DNA from: Candidatus Korobacter versatilis
Lineage (GTDB): Bacteria; Acidobacteriota; Terriglobia; Terriglobales; Acidobacteriaceae
Direction: 5' to 3'
Assembly (NCBI GenBank): GCA_016185395.1
Contig: JACPNR010000014.1
Span: forward strand, 29,417 to 93,416
Length of the DNA: 64,000 bases
This document shows, one piece after another, positions 33,933 to 43,348 of the stretch. Under the pieces are notes generated by a model. That model saw only the letters and a program-made list of their open reading frames with translations. It did no database searches and had not been told where the DNA came from. The translations under genes and the position numbers were made by a program. Position 1 is the stretch's first letter. Every line of letters starts with the position of its first letter.

Positions 33933-35591
33933 ATGAGTAAGCCGAAAGAAAAGCCGGACTCCAAGGCCGTCTCTCCTCAAGCGGAGACCTCTTCCCACAT
34001 TCCGGTCGCGCCGCTCTACACACCCGCCGATCTCAGGGTTGCGAATAGCGACTCGAATAGCGACGCGGATAACGGCTGGGACTACGACGCCCAGGTCGGC
34101 TATCCCGGCCAGGCGCCGTTCACGCGCGGCGTGCAGCCCACCATGTATCGCGGGCGGCTTTGGACCATGCGCCAGTACGCCGGCATGGGTGACGCCGAGG
34201 AATCCAACCGCCGCTACAAGTATCTGCTCGCCCACGGGACGACCGGGCTCTCCGTCGCCTTCGACCTGCCGACGCAGATCGGCATGGATTCTGACGCCGC
34301 TCTTGCCGCCGGCGAGGTCGGCAAGGTCGGCGTGGCCATCGATTCCATCGAGGACATGGAGCGTCTCTTCGCCGGCATCCCGCTCGAGCAGATCTCGACC
34401 TCGATGACGATCAACGCGACCGCGTCCATCCTGCTGGCGCTCTACATCGCCGTCGCGAAGCGCTCGGGGGCCGACGTCAGGAAGATCTCCGGCACGGTGC
34501 AGAACGACGTGCTCAAGGAATACATCGCGCGCGGGACGTACATCTATCCCATCGCGCAGGCGATGCGCATCGTCACCGACATCTTTGCTTACACCACCGA
34601 GCACGTGCCCGAGTGGAACTCCATCTCCATCTCCGGCTATCACATGCGCGAGGCGGGCTCGACTGCCGTGCAGGAGGTCGCCTTCACCCTCGCCAACGGC
34701 ATGACCTACGTCGAGGCCGCCATCGCCGCCGGACTCGACGTGGACAAGTTCGCAGGGCGGCTTTCGTTCTTCTTCAACGCGCACAACAATTTCCTCGAGG
34801 AGGTCGCGAAGTTCCGCGCCGCGCGGCGGATGTGGGCGCGCATCATGCGCGACCATTTCAATGCGAAGAACCCGCGCTCCTGGATGCTGCGCTTCCACAC
34901 CCAGACGGCAGGCTCCACGCTGACGGCGCAGCAGCCGGAGAACAACATCGTCCGCACCGCGCTCCAGGCGCTCGCCGCAGTCCTCGGCGGGACGCAGTCG
35001 CTGCACACCAACTCTTACGACGAGGCGCTGGCCTTGCCTACGGAAGACGCCGCGCGCGTTGCCCTGCGCACCCAGCAGATCATCGCTTACGAGTCCGGTG
35101 CGCCGCAGACGGTGGACCCCGTCGCCGGCTCCTACTACATCGAATCGCTGACCAACGAGGTCGAGAAGCGCGCGCAGTCGTACCTCGACAAGATCGCCGC
35201 GCTCGGCGGGATGCTCAAGGCCATCGAGCGCGGCTACGTGCAGCAGGAGATACAGAACGCCGCCTACGATTACCAGCAGGCAGTGGACCGTGCCGAAGCT
35301 GTGGTCGTCGGCGTGAACCGCTTCGAGGTGGAGGAAGAGAAGACCGTGCCGACCTTCCAGCACGCTCCTGACCTCGAGCGCAAGCAGGTCAAGCGCCTGC
35401 ACGCGCTGCGCGCCAAGCGCGACAAGAAAGCCTGCGAGTCGGCGCTCAAGTCCGTCGAAGACGCGGCCCGCTCCGGCGCGAACCTCATGCCGCACATCAT
35501 CCGCGCGGTCGAGAACTACTGCACCGTTGGCGAGATATCCGACGCGATGCGGCGCGTGTTCGGTGAGTACAAAGAGACGGTGGTTATTTGA
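33933..35591 (+). CDS. methylmalonyl-CoA mutase, catalytic (large) subunit
   Basis: 552 residues covering the TIM-barrel domain only: [20 protein letters not shown] (substrate-binding, with the conserved Tyr), [66 protein letters not shown], and [13 protein letters not shown]. The C-terminal B12-binding domain (DxHxxG) is absent, so a separate small subunit elsewhere is required. The enzyme interconverts methylmalonyl-CoA and succinyl-CoA and fits near sucCD. Near residue 38 an extra [10 protein letters not shown] stretch, encoded by a short 12-nt repeat (GAATAGCGACTC-like), interrupts the usual join to [13 protein letters not shown] related acyl-CoA mutase substrate cannot be excluded. Confidence 0.92.
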   Translation: MSKPKEKPDSKAVSPQAETSSHIPVAPLYTPADLRVANSDSNSDADNGWDYDAQVGYPGQAPFTRGVQPTMYRGRLWTMRQYAGMGDAEESNRRYKYLLAHGTTGLSVAFDLPTQIGMDSDAALAAGEVGKVGVAIDSIEDMERLFAGIPLEQISTSMTINATASILLALYIAVAKRSGADVRKISGTVQNDVLKEYIARGTYIYPIAQAMRIVTDIFAYTTEHVPEWNSISISGYHMREAGSTAVQEVAFTLANGMTYVEAAIAAGLDVDKFAGRLSFFFNAHNNFLEEVAKFRAARRMWARIMRDHFNAKNPRSWMLRFHTQTAGSTLTAQQPENNIVRTALQALAAVLGGTQSLHTNSYDEALALPTEDAARVALRTQQIIAYESGAPQTVDPVAGSYYIESLTNEVEKRAQSYLDKIAALGGMLKAIERGYVQQEIQNAAYDYQQAVDRAEAVVVGVNRFEVEEEKTVPTFQHAPDLERKQVKRLHALRAKRDKKACESALKSVEDAARSGANLMPHIIRAVENYCTVGEISDAMRRVFGEYKETVVI

Positions 35592-35959
35592 TGAGTCGGA
35601 CTTCGCGAAGCGCCAAACTCGAGATGAAACTCCGCGCGCTCGAGCAGGAGTTTCAAGACAAACTTGTTGAGGGGCTGAAGGATTGTGCTTCGGGAAGGTG
35701 GGGATTGTTTGGCCAGAATGATAGGGCGTCACCCACGAGCGCGAGAGGCGTGCAGTCTCAGGCTGTGGAAGAAGTGCGGAGACTTGGGTCAGAGATAGAG
35801 ACTCTGAGCAGGACTCTGGGAATCACGGAGGAATTTGGCCCCTTGTCCCGGTATCGGGATTACTGCGCGATCCACGGGCCAAACGCTCCAGGAGAGCCTG
35901 CGTTAGCCAAGGAGTTTCTGGCCGAGATTGATCAGGGCCGAAGGCCCGGTCGCCAATAG
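35591..35959 (+). CDS. hypothetical protein ending inside a REP element
   Basis: 122 residues; the ATG at 35591 overlaps the mutase stop (TGATG). Predicted mostly helical and charged (SAKLEMKLRALEQEFQDKLVEG, QAVEEVRRLGSEIETLSRTLG). Not recognised. Its base composition is plainly less GC-rich than the mutase gene, and its last ten codons (EIDQGRRPGRQ) are encoded by the left 47-bp inverted repeat of the transposase element, so the original C-terminus was probably replaced when the element inserted. Confidence 0.6.
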   Translation: MSRTSRSAKLEMKLRALEQEFQDKLVEGLKDCASGRWGLFGQNDRASPTSARGVQSQAVEEVRRLGSEIETLSRTLGITEEFGPLSRYRDYCAIHGPNAPGEPALAKEFLAEIDQGRRPGRQ

Positions 35960-35981
35960 CCCAGCCCGGAAGGGCTGGGTA
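35935..35981 (+). repeat. left 47-bp inverted repeat flanking the IS200-type gene
   Basis: Contains two nested palindromes (GGGCCGAAGGCCC and CAGCCCGGAAGGGCTG). It is the exact reverse complement of 36503-36549. A second short motif, CCCCAGCCCCGAAGGGGC, follows at 35997. Confidence 0.9.
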
Positions 35982-36020
35982 AGGGATGCAAAGAAACCCC
36001 AGCCCCGAAGGGGCGACACC

Positions 36021-36464
36021 CTAATCAAACACCCATTTCGGGTCGTACTCCACGCCGTGCTTCTTCAACAACGCCAAATACTCCTGCTTGAAATCACGCT
36101 TCTTGTGGTGCTCGGCCTGGGTGTCGATGTACTTCTTGACCGATTCTACTGCCGACACGCTCACGCTGAACGCAGCGTAGCCTTTCTGCCATCCGAACTC
36201 CGGGATCTTCACGCGCGTCCACTTCGACGAATTCGATTTGATCAGGTTCACGACCTTGGCAACGCTTACTTCAGAGGAGACCGAAACGAGAACATGGATG
36301 TGATCTTCCATTCCGCCAATGGCGATTCCTTTCATGCGATGGTTCTTCAAGATGCCGCCGATGTAGCTCCAGAGCTTTTCCTGTTTTTCGCGTGCGATCA
36401 ACGGCAGTCGCTGTTGTGTCGAGAAGATGATGTGCAGATACACGCATGTGAACGATTGCGCCAT
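36021..36464 (-). CDS. IS200/IS605-type Y1 transposase flanked by REP-like repeats
   Basis: 147 residues, near normal length for a TnpA of the Y1-HUH family. MAQSFTCVYLHIIFSTQQR starts the fold, GGMEDHIHVLVSV carries the HUH metal-binding pair (His-Ile-His), and VESVKKYIDTQAEHHKK holds the catalytic tyrosine. These enzymes cut and join single-stranded DNA at hairpins. The gene sits between perfect 47-bp inverted repeats (35935-35981 and 36503-36549), more like a REP-associated transposase (RAYT/REPtron) than a classical IS200 with unlike ends. All key residues are intact, so it could be active. A related repeat pair without transposase is at 49229-49428. Confidence 0.93.
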   Translation of the reverse strand: MAQSFTCVYLHIIFSTQQRLPLIAREKQEKLWSYIGGILKNHRMKGIAIGGMEDHIHVLVSVSSEVSVAKVVNLIKSNSSKWTRVKIPEFGWQKGYAAFSVSVSAVESVKKYIDTQAEHHKKRDFKQEYLALLKKHGVEYDPKWVFD

Positions 36465-36502
36465 GTGCCGCTCCTCCGGGGCTCGACATCATACACACAG
36501 CC

Positions 36503-36549
36503 TACCCAGCCCTTCCGGGCTGGGCTATTGGCGACCGGGCCTTCGGCCC
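36503..36549 (-). repeat. right 47-bp inverted repeat flanking the IS200-type gene
   Basis: Exact reverse complement of 35935-35981, with the same nested palindromes. It ends just upstream of the sucC promoter region. The second short motif recurs inverted near 36466-36483. Confidence 0.9.
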
Positions 36550-36669
36550 TCGATTGAGGCGGGCTCAACTGTCAGGACCGCACGGCCGAGAGTAGCCACT
36601 CGCGGCTCGTGTCCTATACAATCAAAAGTTTCCTGACCGAACTCTGCACCATCCAGCGCTCCCAAACCC

Positions 36670-37848
36670 ATGAAGATCCACGAGTATCAGGCGAAGAACA
36701 TCCTGTCGAAGTATGGCGTGCCGGTGCCGCGCGGCGAGATGGCCGTGACCATCGAAGAGGCCGAGCGCGTCGCCAAGGACCTGTTCGGCGCGGGCGCGAA
36801 GGGCGTGGTCGTGAAGGCCCAGATCCACGCCGGCGGACGCGGCAAGGGCGGCGGCGTGAAGGTCGGCAAATCGCACGCCGAGGCGCTCGAGCACGCCAAG
36901 AAGATCCTCGGCATGACGCTGGTCACGCACCAGACCGGGCCCGAGGGCAAGGTCGTCCACCGGCTGCTTCTCGAAGAGACGCTCGACATCGACCGCGAAC
37001 TCTACCTCGGCATCGTGCTCGATCGCGCGGTGGCGAAGCCGGTGTTCATGGCGTCGAAGTCGGGCGGCATGGAGATCGAAGAGGTCGCGGCGAAAGATCC
37101 CAAGGCCATCCTCAAGGAGTGGGTGGAGCCGGGCATGGGACTGCAGGCCTTCCAGGCACGCAATCTTGCGTTCGCGCTCGGCATCGAGCCCCCACAGATC
37201 AATTCCGCCGTGCAGATCATGCAGGCGCTCTACCGCGCGTATGAAGCCACGGACTCATCCTTACTAGAGATCAATCCCTTCGTAGTCACCAAAGACGGAC
37301 GCCTCCTCGCGCTCGACGCCAAGATCACCTTCGACGACAACGCGATGTTTCGCCACAAAGACTTGAAGGAACTACGCGACGTGAACGAGGAAGATCCGCT
37401 CGAAGTCGAAGCCTCGAAGTACGGGCTCAACTACATCCGTCTCGACGGCAACATCGCCTGCATGGTGAACGGCGCCGGCCTCGCGATGGCCACCATGGAC
37501 ATCATCAAGTACGCCGGCGGCTCGCCCGCGAACTTCCTCGACGTGGGTGGCGGCGCGAACGCCGAGCAGATCACCAACGCGTTCAAGATCCTGCTGAGCG
37601 ACAAGCACGTGAAGGCGATCCTCATCAACATCTTCGGCGGCATTCTGCGCGTGGATACGCTCGCCACCGGCGTGGTCGAAGCGGCGAAGGCCACGAACAT
37701 CGCCATCCCGCTGGTGCTGCGCCTCGAAGGCACCAACGTGGAACAAGGCCGCGAGATCCTCAAGCAGAGCGGACTGAACTTCACCGTGGCAGAGACGATG
37801 AAAGACGCGGCGGAAAAAGTCGTCGCGGCGGCGGCGGGGGGGGCATAG
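36670..37848 (+). CDS. sucC: succinyl-CoA synthetase, beta subunit (ADP/GDP-forming)
   Basis: 392 residues. N-terminal ATP-grasp start [61 protein letters not shown], and C-terminal [21 protein letters not shown] with [13 protein letters not shown] are all standard. With SucD it forms the TCA-cycle enzyme that makes succinate from succinyl-CoA while phosphorylating a nucleotide. The C-terminus ends in Ala/Gly encoded by an eight-G run, a likely slippage site. The sucD ATG follows two bases after the stop, so the pair is co-transcribed. A TACAAT hexamer at 36617 could be its -10 element. Confidence 0.97.
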   Translation: MKIHEYQAKNILSKYGVPVPRGEMAVTIEEAERVAKDLFGAGAKGVVVKAQIHAGGRGKGGGVKVGKSHAEALEHAKKILGMTLVTHQTGPEGKVVHRLLLEETLDIDRELYLGIVLDRAVAKPVFMASKSGGMEIEEVAAKDPKAILKEWVEPGMGLQAFQARNLAFALGIEPPQINSAVQIMQALYRAYEATDSSLLEINPFVVTKDGRLLALDAKITFDDNAMFRHKDLKELRDVNEEDPLEVEASKYGLNYIRLDGNIACMVNGAGLAMATMDIIKYAGGSPANFLDVGGGANAEQITNAFKILLSDKHVKAILINIFGGILRVDTLATGVVEAAKATNIAIPLVLRLEGTNVEQGREILKQSGLNFTVAETMKDAAEKVVAAAAGGA

Positions 37849-37850
37849 CG

Positions 37851-38738
<888 letters not shown>

Positions 38739-38772
38739 CTTGGCGCGCGAGTCGTCCGCCTCCACACGAATT

Positions 38773-38800
38773 CTGAGAACTGAGAACCGAGAACTGAGAA
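38773..38800 (+). repeat. degenerate heptamer array before ndk
   Basis: Units CTGAGAA, CTGAGAA, CCGAGAA, CTGAGAA, ending seven bases before the ndk ATG. Confidence 0.85.
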
Positions 38801-38807
38801 CTTACTT

Positions 38808-39233
38808 ATGAGAACCTTGCAACGGACATTCGCCATCATCAAGCCCGACGCGGTGAAGAAGGACCACCAGGGCGAGATCATCAGCCTCATCCTGAAGAAC
38901 GGCTTCGACATCATCGGGATGAAGATGCTGCACATCACCAAGAAGCAGGCCGAGGGCTTCTACGCCGTGCACTCGGCGCGGCCCTTCTTTGACTCGCTGA
39001 CCACCTTCATGTCGAGCGGTCCCATCGTCGTGCTCGCACTCGAGAAGCAAGGCGATGCCATCGGCGGCTGGCGCAAGCTGATGGGCGCCACTAATCCAGC
39101 GAACGCCGAAGAGGGGACCATCCGCAAGAAGTACGCGGAGAGCATCGAGCACAACGCCGTCCATGGCTCGGACGCTGAGGACACGGCGCGCTTCGAGCTC
39201 AGCTACTTCTTCGCGGGTTACGAATTGAAGTAA
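38808..39233 (+). CDS. ndk: nucleoside diphosphate kinase
   Basis: 141 residues, full length. [17 protein letters not shown] at the N-terminus, the [15 protein letters not shown] loop, [18 protein letters not shown], and the active-site histidine in [13 protein letters not shown] near residue 121. It moves the gamma phosphate between nucleoside triphosphates and diphosphates by a phosphohistidine intermediate. It follows sucCD (another nucleoside-phosphate producer) by about 70 bases that include a heptamer array; the start has no strong Shine-Dalgarno sequence. Confidence 0.97.
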   Translation: MRTLQRTFAIIKPDAVKKDHQGEIISLILKNGFDIIGMKMLHITKKQAEGFYAVHSARPFFDSLTTFMSSGPIVVLALEKQGDAIGGWRKLMGATNPANAEEGTIRKKYAESIEHNAVHGSDAEDTARFELSYFFAGYELK

Positions 39234-39254
39234 CGAGCTGAAGTAGGAGCACCT

Positions 39255-39443
39255 ATGCCACACGTAGAGATCACGCTGATCAAGGGCCGCTCGGTCGAGC
39301 AGAAGCGCAAGACCGCCGAGAGGATCACGCAGGTCGTCGCCGAAGAGCTGAACGCGAAGCGTGAGGACACCACGGTGGCGTTCATCGAAGTGGAGAAGGA
39401 AAGCTTCGCGCACGGCGGCCAGCTGGTGATCGACCGCAAGTAG
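39255..39443 (+). CDS. 4-oxalocrotonate tautomerase family protein
   Basis: 62 residues, the usual size of this family. After removal of Met the N-terminus is the catalytic proline (PHVEITLIKGRSVEQKRK). TAERITQVVAEELNAKREDT and VAFIEVEKESFAHGG fit the beta-alpha-beta fold that assembles as hexamers. Members tautomerise or hydrate small enols, or act as dehalogenases; the substrate is unknown. It starts 21 bases after ndk, preceded by AGGAGC, and is likely co-transcribed with it. Its stop codon directly abuts the stop of the convergent DUF1428 gene. Confidence 0.9.
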   Translation: MPHVEITLIKGRSVEQKRKTAERITQVVAEELNAKREDTTVAFIEVEKESFAHGGQLVIDRK

Positions 39444-39800
39444 TTATGCGTCCACCAGCACCTTGAACCCGCCGTAGTACATCCTCTTGGCATCGAAGAG
39501 CGGTTTCTTCTTCATCATCTTCGCGATGGCGGGGTCCTTCATGATCTTCGCGTTCGCGCGGTCGCGGTCCGCGCGCGACTTGTACACAACGTAGGAGAAA
39601 AAGACGGTCTCACCACGCTTCGCGCGGACGGCGCGCGGGAAGGGCAGCATCCCTTTGTTGTTCAGGTCGTCGCCCGCGCATTCGCGGAACTCGATGGCGC
39701 CATGCTTGCGAAAGATCTTGCCGGCAGCGGCCGCCATCCGCCGGTAGCCCGCAACATTCTTCTTTGGAACAGGGAGCAGGAAGCCGTCCACGTAAGGCAT
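39444..39800 (-). CDS. DUF1428 family protein
   Basis: 118 residues starting MPYVDGFLLPVPKKNVAGYR, with a middle RECAGDDLNNKGMLPFPRAV and a C-terminal FDAKRMYYGGFKVLVD, the pattern of DUF1428 (dimeric ferredoxin-like fold, function unknown). It lies between the convergent tautomerase gene and purA, 27 bases downstream of the purA stop, and could be read through from purA. Confidence 0.9.
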   Translation of the reverse strand: MPYVDGFLLPVPKKNVAGYRRMAAAAGKIFRKHGAIEFRECAGDDLNNKGMLPFPRAVRAKRGETVFFSYVVYKSRADRDRANAKIMKDPAIAKMMKKKPLFDAKRMYYGGFKVLVDA

Positions 39801-39827
39801 AAGACCTCCGGATGTCAGACAGCGATT

Positions 39828-41168
39828 CTACTTGGCTTTGGCGGTCTTTCCCGGCCGCGCGGCCTCGACCACCTCGACGAACTCCTTCACGTACATCGTC
39901 TGGTCGCGGTCCGGTCCGGTCGAGACCATGCCGATGCGCGCGCCCGACTCCTTCTCCAGGAAATCGAGGTACGCGCGCGCCTTCTCCGGCAGCTTGCTGA
40001 ACTCGGTGACGCCTTCGGTCGGCTTCTTCCAGCCCGGCAGGCGCTCGTAGAGCGGCTCGATCTTCTCGTAGCCGCCGGCGTCCGCCGGGATATCCGCCGT
40101 CTTCTTGCCGCCGACCTTGTAACCGGTGCACACCGGGATCTCCCCCAGCTCGTCGAGCACGTCCAGCTTGGTGACGACGAGCCAGTCGATGCCGTTGACG
40201 TTGCGCGCGTAGCGCAGGAGTGGCAGGTCGATCCAGCCGCAGCGCCGCGGACGCCCCGTCACCGCGCCATACTCGTTTCCCTTGGCGCGCAGCTTCTCGC
40301 CCACCTCGTCGTGGATCTCGGTGGGGAAGGGCCCGCCGCCCACGCGCGTGCAGTAGGCCTTCGTCACGCCGATCACGGTCTCGATGGCGTTCGGCGCCAC
40401 GCCGGTGCCGATCACCGCGCCGCCCGAGGTCGCGCTCGATGAGGTCACGAACGGATACGTGCCGTGGTCGATATCGAGCATCGTGCCCTGCGCGCCCTCG
40501 AACATCACGCTCTCGCCCGCGTAAATGGCCTTGTTCAGCATGGACGCCGTGTCGGTGACGAACGGGCGCAGCTGCTCGGCCGCGGCGGCGTACTCCTCGA
40601 ACATCTTGTCGGGATCGAGCGGCTCGGAGTTGAAGAGCGCGTGCCCGATCATGTTCTTCTCGGCGCACGCGTTCTGGATGTGCGTGCGCAGCAGCGTCTT
40701 GTCGAGCAGGTCGACGACGCGCAATCCTCTGCGGCCCATCTTGTCTTCGTACGCCGGACCGATGCCGCGCGACGTGGTGCCGATCTTCACGCGTCCGGGA
40801 GCATTCTCCGCGGCGAGCTCAATCATGCGGTGATACGGCAGGATGACGTGCGCGCGGTTCGAGACGAACAGGTTGCCGTCGATCCTCACGCCCACGCCGC
40901 GCAGCGTCGCGACCTCCTTGAGGAAGGCCATGGGATCGAGCACCACGCCGTTGCCGATCACGCCACGGCAGCCATCGCGCAGCACGCCGCAGGGCACGAG
41001 CTGCAGCACGAACTTCTTGCCGCCGATGATGACGGTGTGGCCGGCGTTGTGTCCGCCGGCATAGCGCGCCACGACGGAGTAGTTCTCGCTGAGGACGTCG
41101 ACGATCTTGCCTTTGCCCTCGTCGCCCCACTGCGCGCCCACGATGACCGCGGTCTTGCCCTTTTTCAT
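39828..41168 (-). CDS. purA: adenylosuccinate synthetase
   Basis: 446 residues. The N-terminal GTP-binding loop GAQWGDEGKGKIVDVL, RYAGGHNAGHTVIIGG (IMP site), TSRGIGPAYEDKMGRRGLR, EGAQGTMLDIDHGTYPFVTSS and TGRPRRCGWIDLPLLRYA are all in place. It joins IMP and aspartate using GTP in the first step to AMP. The start ATG at 41168 encodes MKKGKTAVIVGAQ. Upstream at 41173-41200 lies a heptamer array. The C-terminus carries a short Lys/Ala tail. Confidence 0.97.
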   Translation of the reverse strand: MKKGKTAVIVGAQWGDEGKGKIVDVLSENYSVVARYAGGHNAGHTVIIGGKKFVLQLVPCGVLRDGCRGVIGNGVVLDPMAFLKEVATLRGVGVRIDGNLFVSNRAHVILPYHRMIELAAENAPGRVKIGTTSRGIGPAYEDKMGRRGLRVVDLLDKTLLRTHIQNACAEKNMIGHALFNSEPLDPDKMFEEYAAAAEQLRPFVTDTASMLNKAIYAGESVMFEGAQGTMLDIDHGTYPFVTSSSATSGGAVIGTGVAPNAIETVIGVTKAYCTRVGGGPFPTEIHDEVGEKLRAKGNEYGAVTGRPRRCGWIDLPLLRYARNVNGIDWLVVTKLDVLDELGEIPVCTGYKVGGKKTADIPADAGGYEKIEPLYERLPGWKKPTEGVTEFSKLPEKARAYLDFLEKESGARIGMVSTGPDRDQTMYVKEFVEVVEAARPGKTAKAK

Positions 41169-41172
41169 CAGT

Positions 41173-41200
41173 AGTTGGTAGCTAGGAGTTAGGAGTTAGC
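41173..41200 (-). repeat. degenerate heptamer array before purA
   Basis: Units (plus strand) AGTTGGT, AGCTAGG, AGTTAGG, AGTTAGC end five bases from the purA start codon on the minus strand. Confidence 0.8.
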
Positions 41201-41301
41201 GCACACGTCTTGCCCGCACTTTTTCTTTCAGGATGCTAAAGGGGGTCGGCGGACAGGCTTGTACAAGCAATGATAACACGCACAGCGTTTAGACTGGATG
41301 C

Positions 41302-42141
41302 ATGCCGGAGCTGCCGGAGGTGGAGACGATCGCGCGCGGGGTGGCCGTAAGCGTGCGCGGCGAGCGCGTGGAATCGGTGTGGCTCAGCGGCCGCAAGCAG
41401 ACGCTGAACTCGCCGCCGCGCGCCATCGCGAGGACGCTCGAAGGCGCGCGCATCGACGACGTCCACCGCGTGGGGAAGCACATCGTGTTCGAGCTGAGCC
41501 GAGGCGGCGATGTGCCGCCTCCGAAGAAGGAGCAGTCCGCGCCGCACCCGCAATTCATCGTGCACCTCGGCATGACCGGGTCGCTGACGGTCGTGCCCGC
41601 CGATAAAGAGACGGCCAAGCACACGCACGCGGTGCTGAAGCTGAGTTCGGGCCGCGAACTGCGTTTCGTCGATCCGCGAATGTTCGGCAAGCTGGCGATC
41701 GCCAAAGACCGCTTCCGCGCGCCGGGACACGAGCCGCTCGACGTGGGCGCGGAAGCCTTTGCGGCGCTGTTCAAGCGGACCAAGGCGCCCATCAAGAGCG
41801 CGCTGCTGAACCAGAAGCTGCTGAGCGGTGTGGGGAACATCTATGCGGATGAAGCTCTGTTCCGCGCGCGAGTGCGGCCGCGGCGCCGCGGCACGACGCT
41901 CACGCACGCCGAACTGCACAAGCTGTTCGAAGCGTTGCAGGCCGTGCTGAATGAATCCATCAAAGCCGGCGGCACAACGTTCTCCGATTACGTCGACGCG
42001 CAAGGCGAGTGGGGGAATTACCAGTTCGACCTGCGCGTCTACGGACGCGAGGACGAGCCGTGCGTCCGCTGCAAGACGCCGATCAAGCGCATCGTGATAT
42101 CCGGCCGCAGCGCGCACTACTGCCGGAAGTGCCAGAGCTAG
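41302..42141 (+). CDS. mutM: formamidopyrimidine-DNA glycosylase
   Basis: 279 residues. The N-terminus PELPEVETIARGV has the catalytic Pro and Glu; HRVGKHIVFEL supplies the conserved lysine; LLNQKLLSGVGNIYADEALF contains the helix-two-turn-helix; and the C-terminus is a zinc finger (CVRCKTPIKRIVISGRSAHY then CRKC). It removes 8-oxoguanine and other oxidised purines and nicks the strand. A small Pro/Lys insertion (GGDVPPPKKEQSAPHPQ) follows the second strand. A TAGACT hexamer lies seven bases before the ATG, which would fit a leaderless message. Confidence 0.97.
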   Translation: MPELPEVETIARGVAVSVRGERVESVWLSGRKQTLNSPPRAIARTLEGARIDDVHRVGKHIVFELSRGGDVPPPKKEQSAPHPQFIVHLGMTGSLTVVPADKETAKHTHAVLKLSSGRELRFVDPRMFGKLAIAKDRFRAPGHEPLDVGAEAFAALFKRTKAPIKSALLNQKLLSGVGNIYADEALFRARVRPRRRGTTLTHAELHKLFEALQAVLNESIKAGGTTFSDYVDAQGEWGNYQFDLRVYGREDEPCVRCKTPIKRIVISGRSAHYCRKCQS

Positions 42142-42202
42142 CAATTAGCAATTGGCAATTAGCAATTGGTTTGTGCTGAGTGCCAATTGCAAAGTGCTAA
42201 TT
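42141..42202. repeat. inverted pair of heptamer arrays between mutM and the ROK gene
   Basis: Left arm: GCAATTA, GCAATTG, GCAATTA, GCAATTG, starting on the last base of the mutM stop codon. Right arm: GCCAATT, GCAAAGT, GCTAATT. The arms are largely complementary and can fold into a hairpin, possibly acting as the mutM terminator. Confidence 0.8.
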
Positions 42203-42245
42203 GCGCAACAACGTCTGCCGCAGGATGCTAGTCTAGACTTTCGTT

Positions 42246-43256
42246 ATGCCATCCTTCGCCATCGGCGTGGATCTCGGCGGTACGAACCTGCGCGTTGCCG
42301 CCGTTGACGACTCCGGCAAGCTCCTCGAGAAAGTCACCAGCGGCACCGAGGTCGGCAAGGGACGCGACCAGGTCATCAACGACATGACCACCGTCATCCT
42401 CGAGCTGGCGGTGAAGTTCCAGGACGCCGGCAAGCTGGCCGGCATCGGCGTGGGCGTGCCGGGGATCATCGACAGGGCGACGGGCATGCTGCGCGAATCG
42501 CCGAACCTTCCGGGATGGCACGATTATCCCGTGCGCAACGAGATCGAGAAGCGGCTGAACGCGCCCGTGGTCCTCGAGAACGATGCCAATGCGGCGGCGC
42601 TGGGCGAAAGCTGGCTCGGCGCCGCGCGTGACCACGATTCCATGTGCATGCTCACGCTCGGAACCGGTGTCGGTGGCGGCATCGTGCTCGCGGGCGACGT
42701 GTGGCGCGGCATGACCGGCATGGCCGGAGAACTCGGGCACATCACCGTGGACCCGAACGGTCCGCCGTGCGGCTGCGGCAATCGCGGGTGCCTCGAGCAG
42801 TACGCCTCTGCCACCGCCATCACGCGGATGGCCAAGGAAGCCATTGCCGATGGCTCCGCGCCCGAGTTGGAACGCGCGGCGCACGCCAACGTGGAGTTCA
42901 GCGCGAAGAGCGTCTACCAGATGGCGGTGCAGGGCGACGAGCCCGCGCGCGCCATCTTCCGCAAGGTGGGATGGGCGCTCGGCATCGTGGTCGCCGACCT
43001 CGCCAACATCTTCAACGCCTCGATCTACGTGATCGGCGGCGGCGTCTCCAGTTCATGGGAGGCGTTTGCGCCGGCGCTGCTCGAAGAGGTGCGAAAGCGT
43101 TCGTTCGTCTATAACGCCACCACGCCGCCGGATTCTTCCGGGAAGCCGGGTTCGACCATCGTGACGCGCGCCCTGCTGGGCAGCGATGCCGGACTCTATG
43201 GCGCGGCGCGGCTCGGCCTCGTGACCGCGCCAGCGCCTTCCAAGACGCGCGCCTAA
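42246..43256 (+). CDS. ROK family sugar kinase (glucokinase-like)
   Basis: 336 residues. GVDLGGTNLRVAAVD (phosphate 1 motif), GVGVPGIIDRATGML, LENDANAAALGESWLGAA (catalytic Asp near residue 115), LGTGVGGGIVLAGDVWRG, and the ROK zinc motif HITVDPNGPPCGCGNRGCLE are clear. Most similar proteins phosphorylate glucose with ATP, others act on N-acetylmannosamine or similar sugars; no DNA-binding domain is present, so it is a kinase rather than a repressor. TAGACT lies eight bases before the ATG. The final residues are an Ala/Pro/Lys tail. Confidence 0.93.
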   Translation: MPSFAIGVDLGGTNLRVAAVDDSGKLLEKVTSGTEVGKGRDQVINDMTTVILELAVKFQDAGKLAGIGVGVPGIIDRATGMLRESPNLPGWHDYPVRNEIEKRLNAPVVLENDANAAALGESWLGAARDHDSMCMLTLGTGVGGGIVLAGDVWRGMTGMAGELGHITVDPNGPPCGCGNRGCLEQYASATAITRMAKEAIADGSAPELERAAHANVEFSAKSVYQMAVQGDEPARAIFRKVGWALGIVVADLANIFNASIYVIGGGVSSSWEAFAPALLEEVRKRSFVYNATTPPDSSGKPGSTIVTRALLGSDAGLYGAARLGLVTAPAPSKTRA

Positions 43257-43260
43257 GCCG

Positions 43261-43340
43261 AAAGGAAAAGGACAAAGTAAAAAGGACAAAGGAAAGGCAA
43301 GAGGCCCGCCACTTTGCCCTTTGTACCTTGTCCTTCGTAG
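43261..43340. repeat. heptamer repeat with inverted arms, left of the DUF4097 gene
   Basis: AAAGGAC, AAAGTAA, AAAGGAC, AAAGGAA, AGGCAAG on one side and CTTTGCC, CTTTGTA, CCTTGTC, CTTCGTA on the other, complementary to each other. A similar repeat lies on the other side of the DUF4097 gene at 44348-44420. Confidence 0.75.
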
Positions 43341-43348
43341 TCTCCGCG

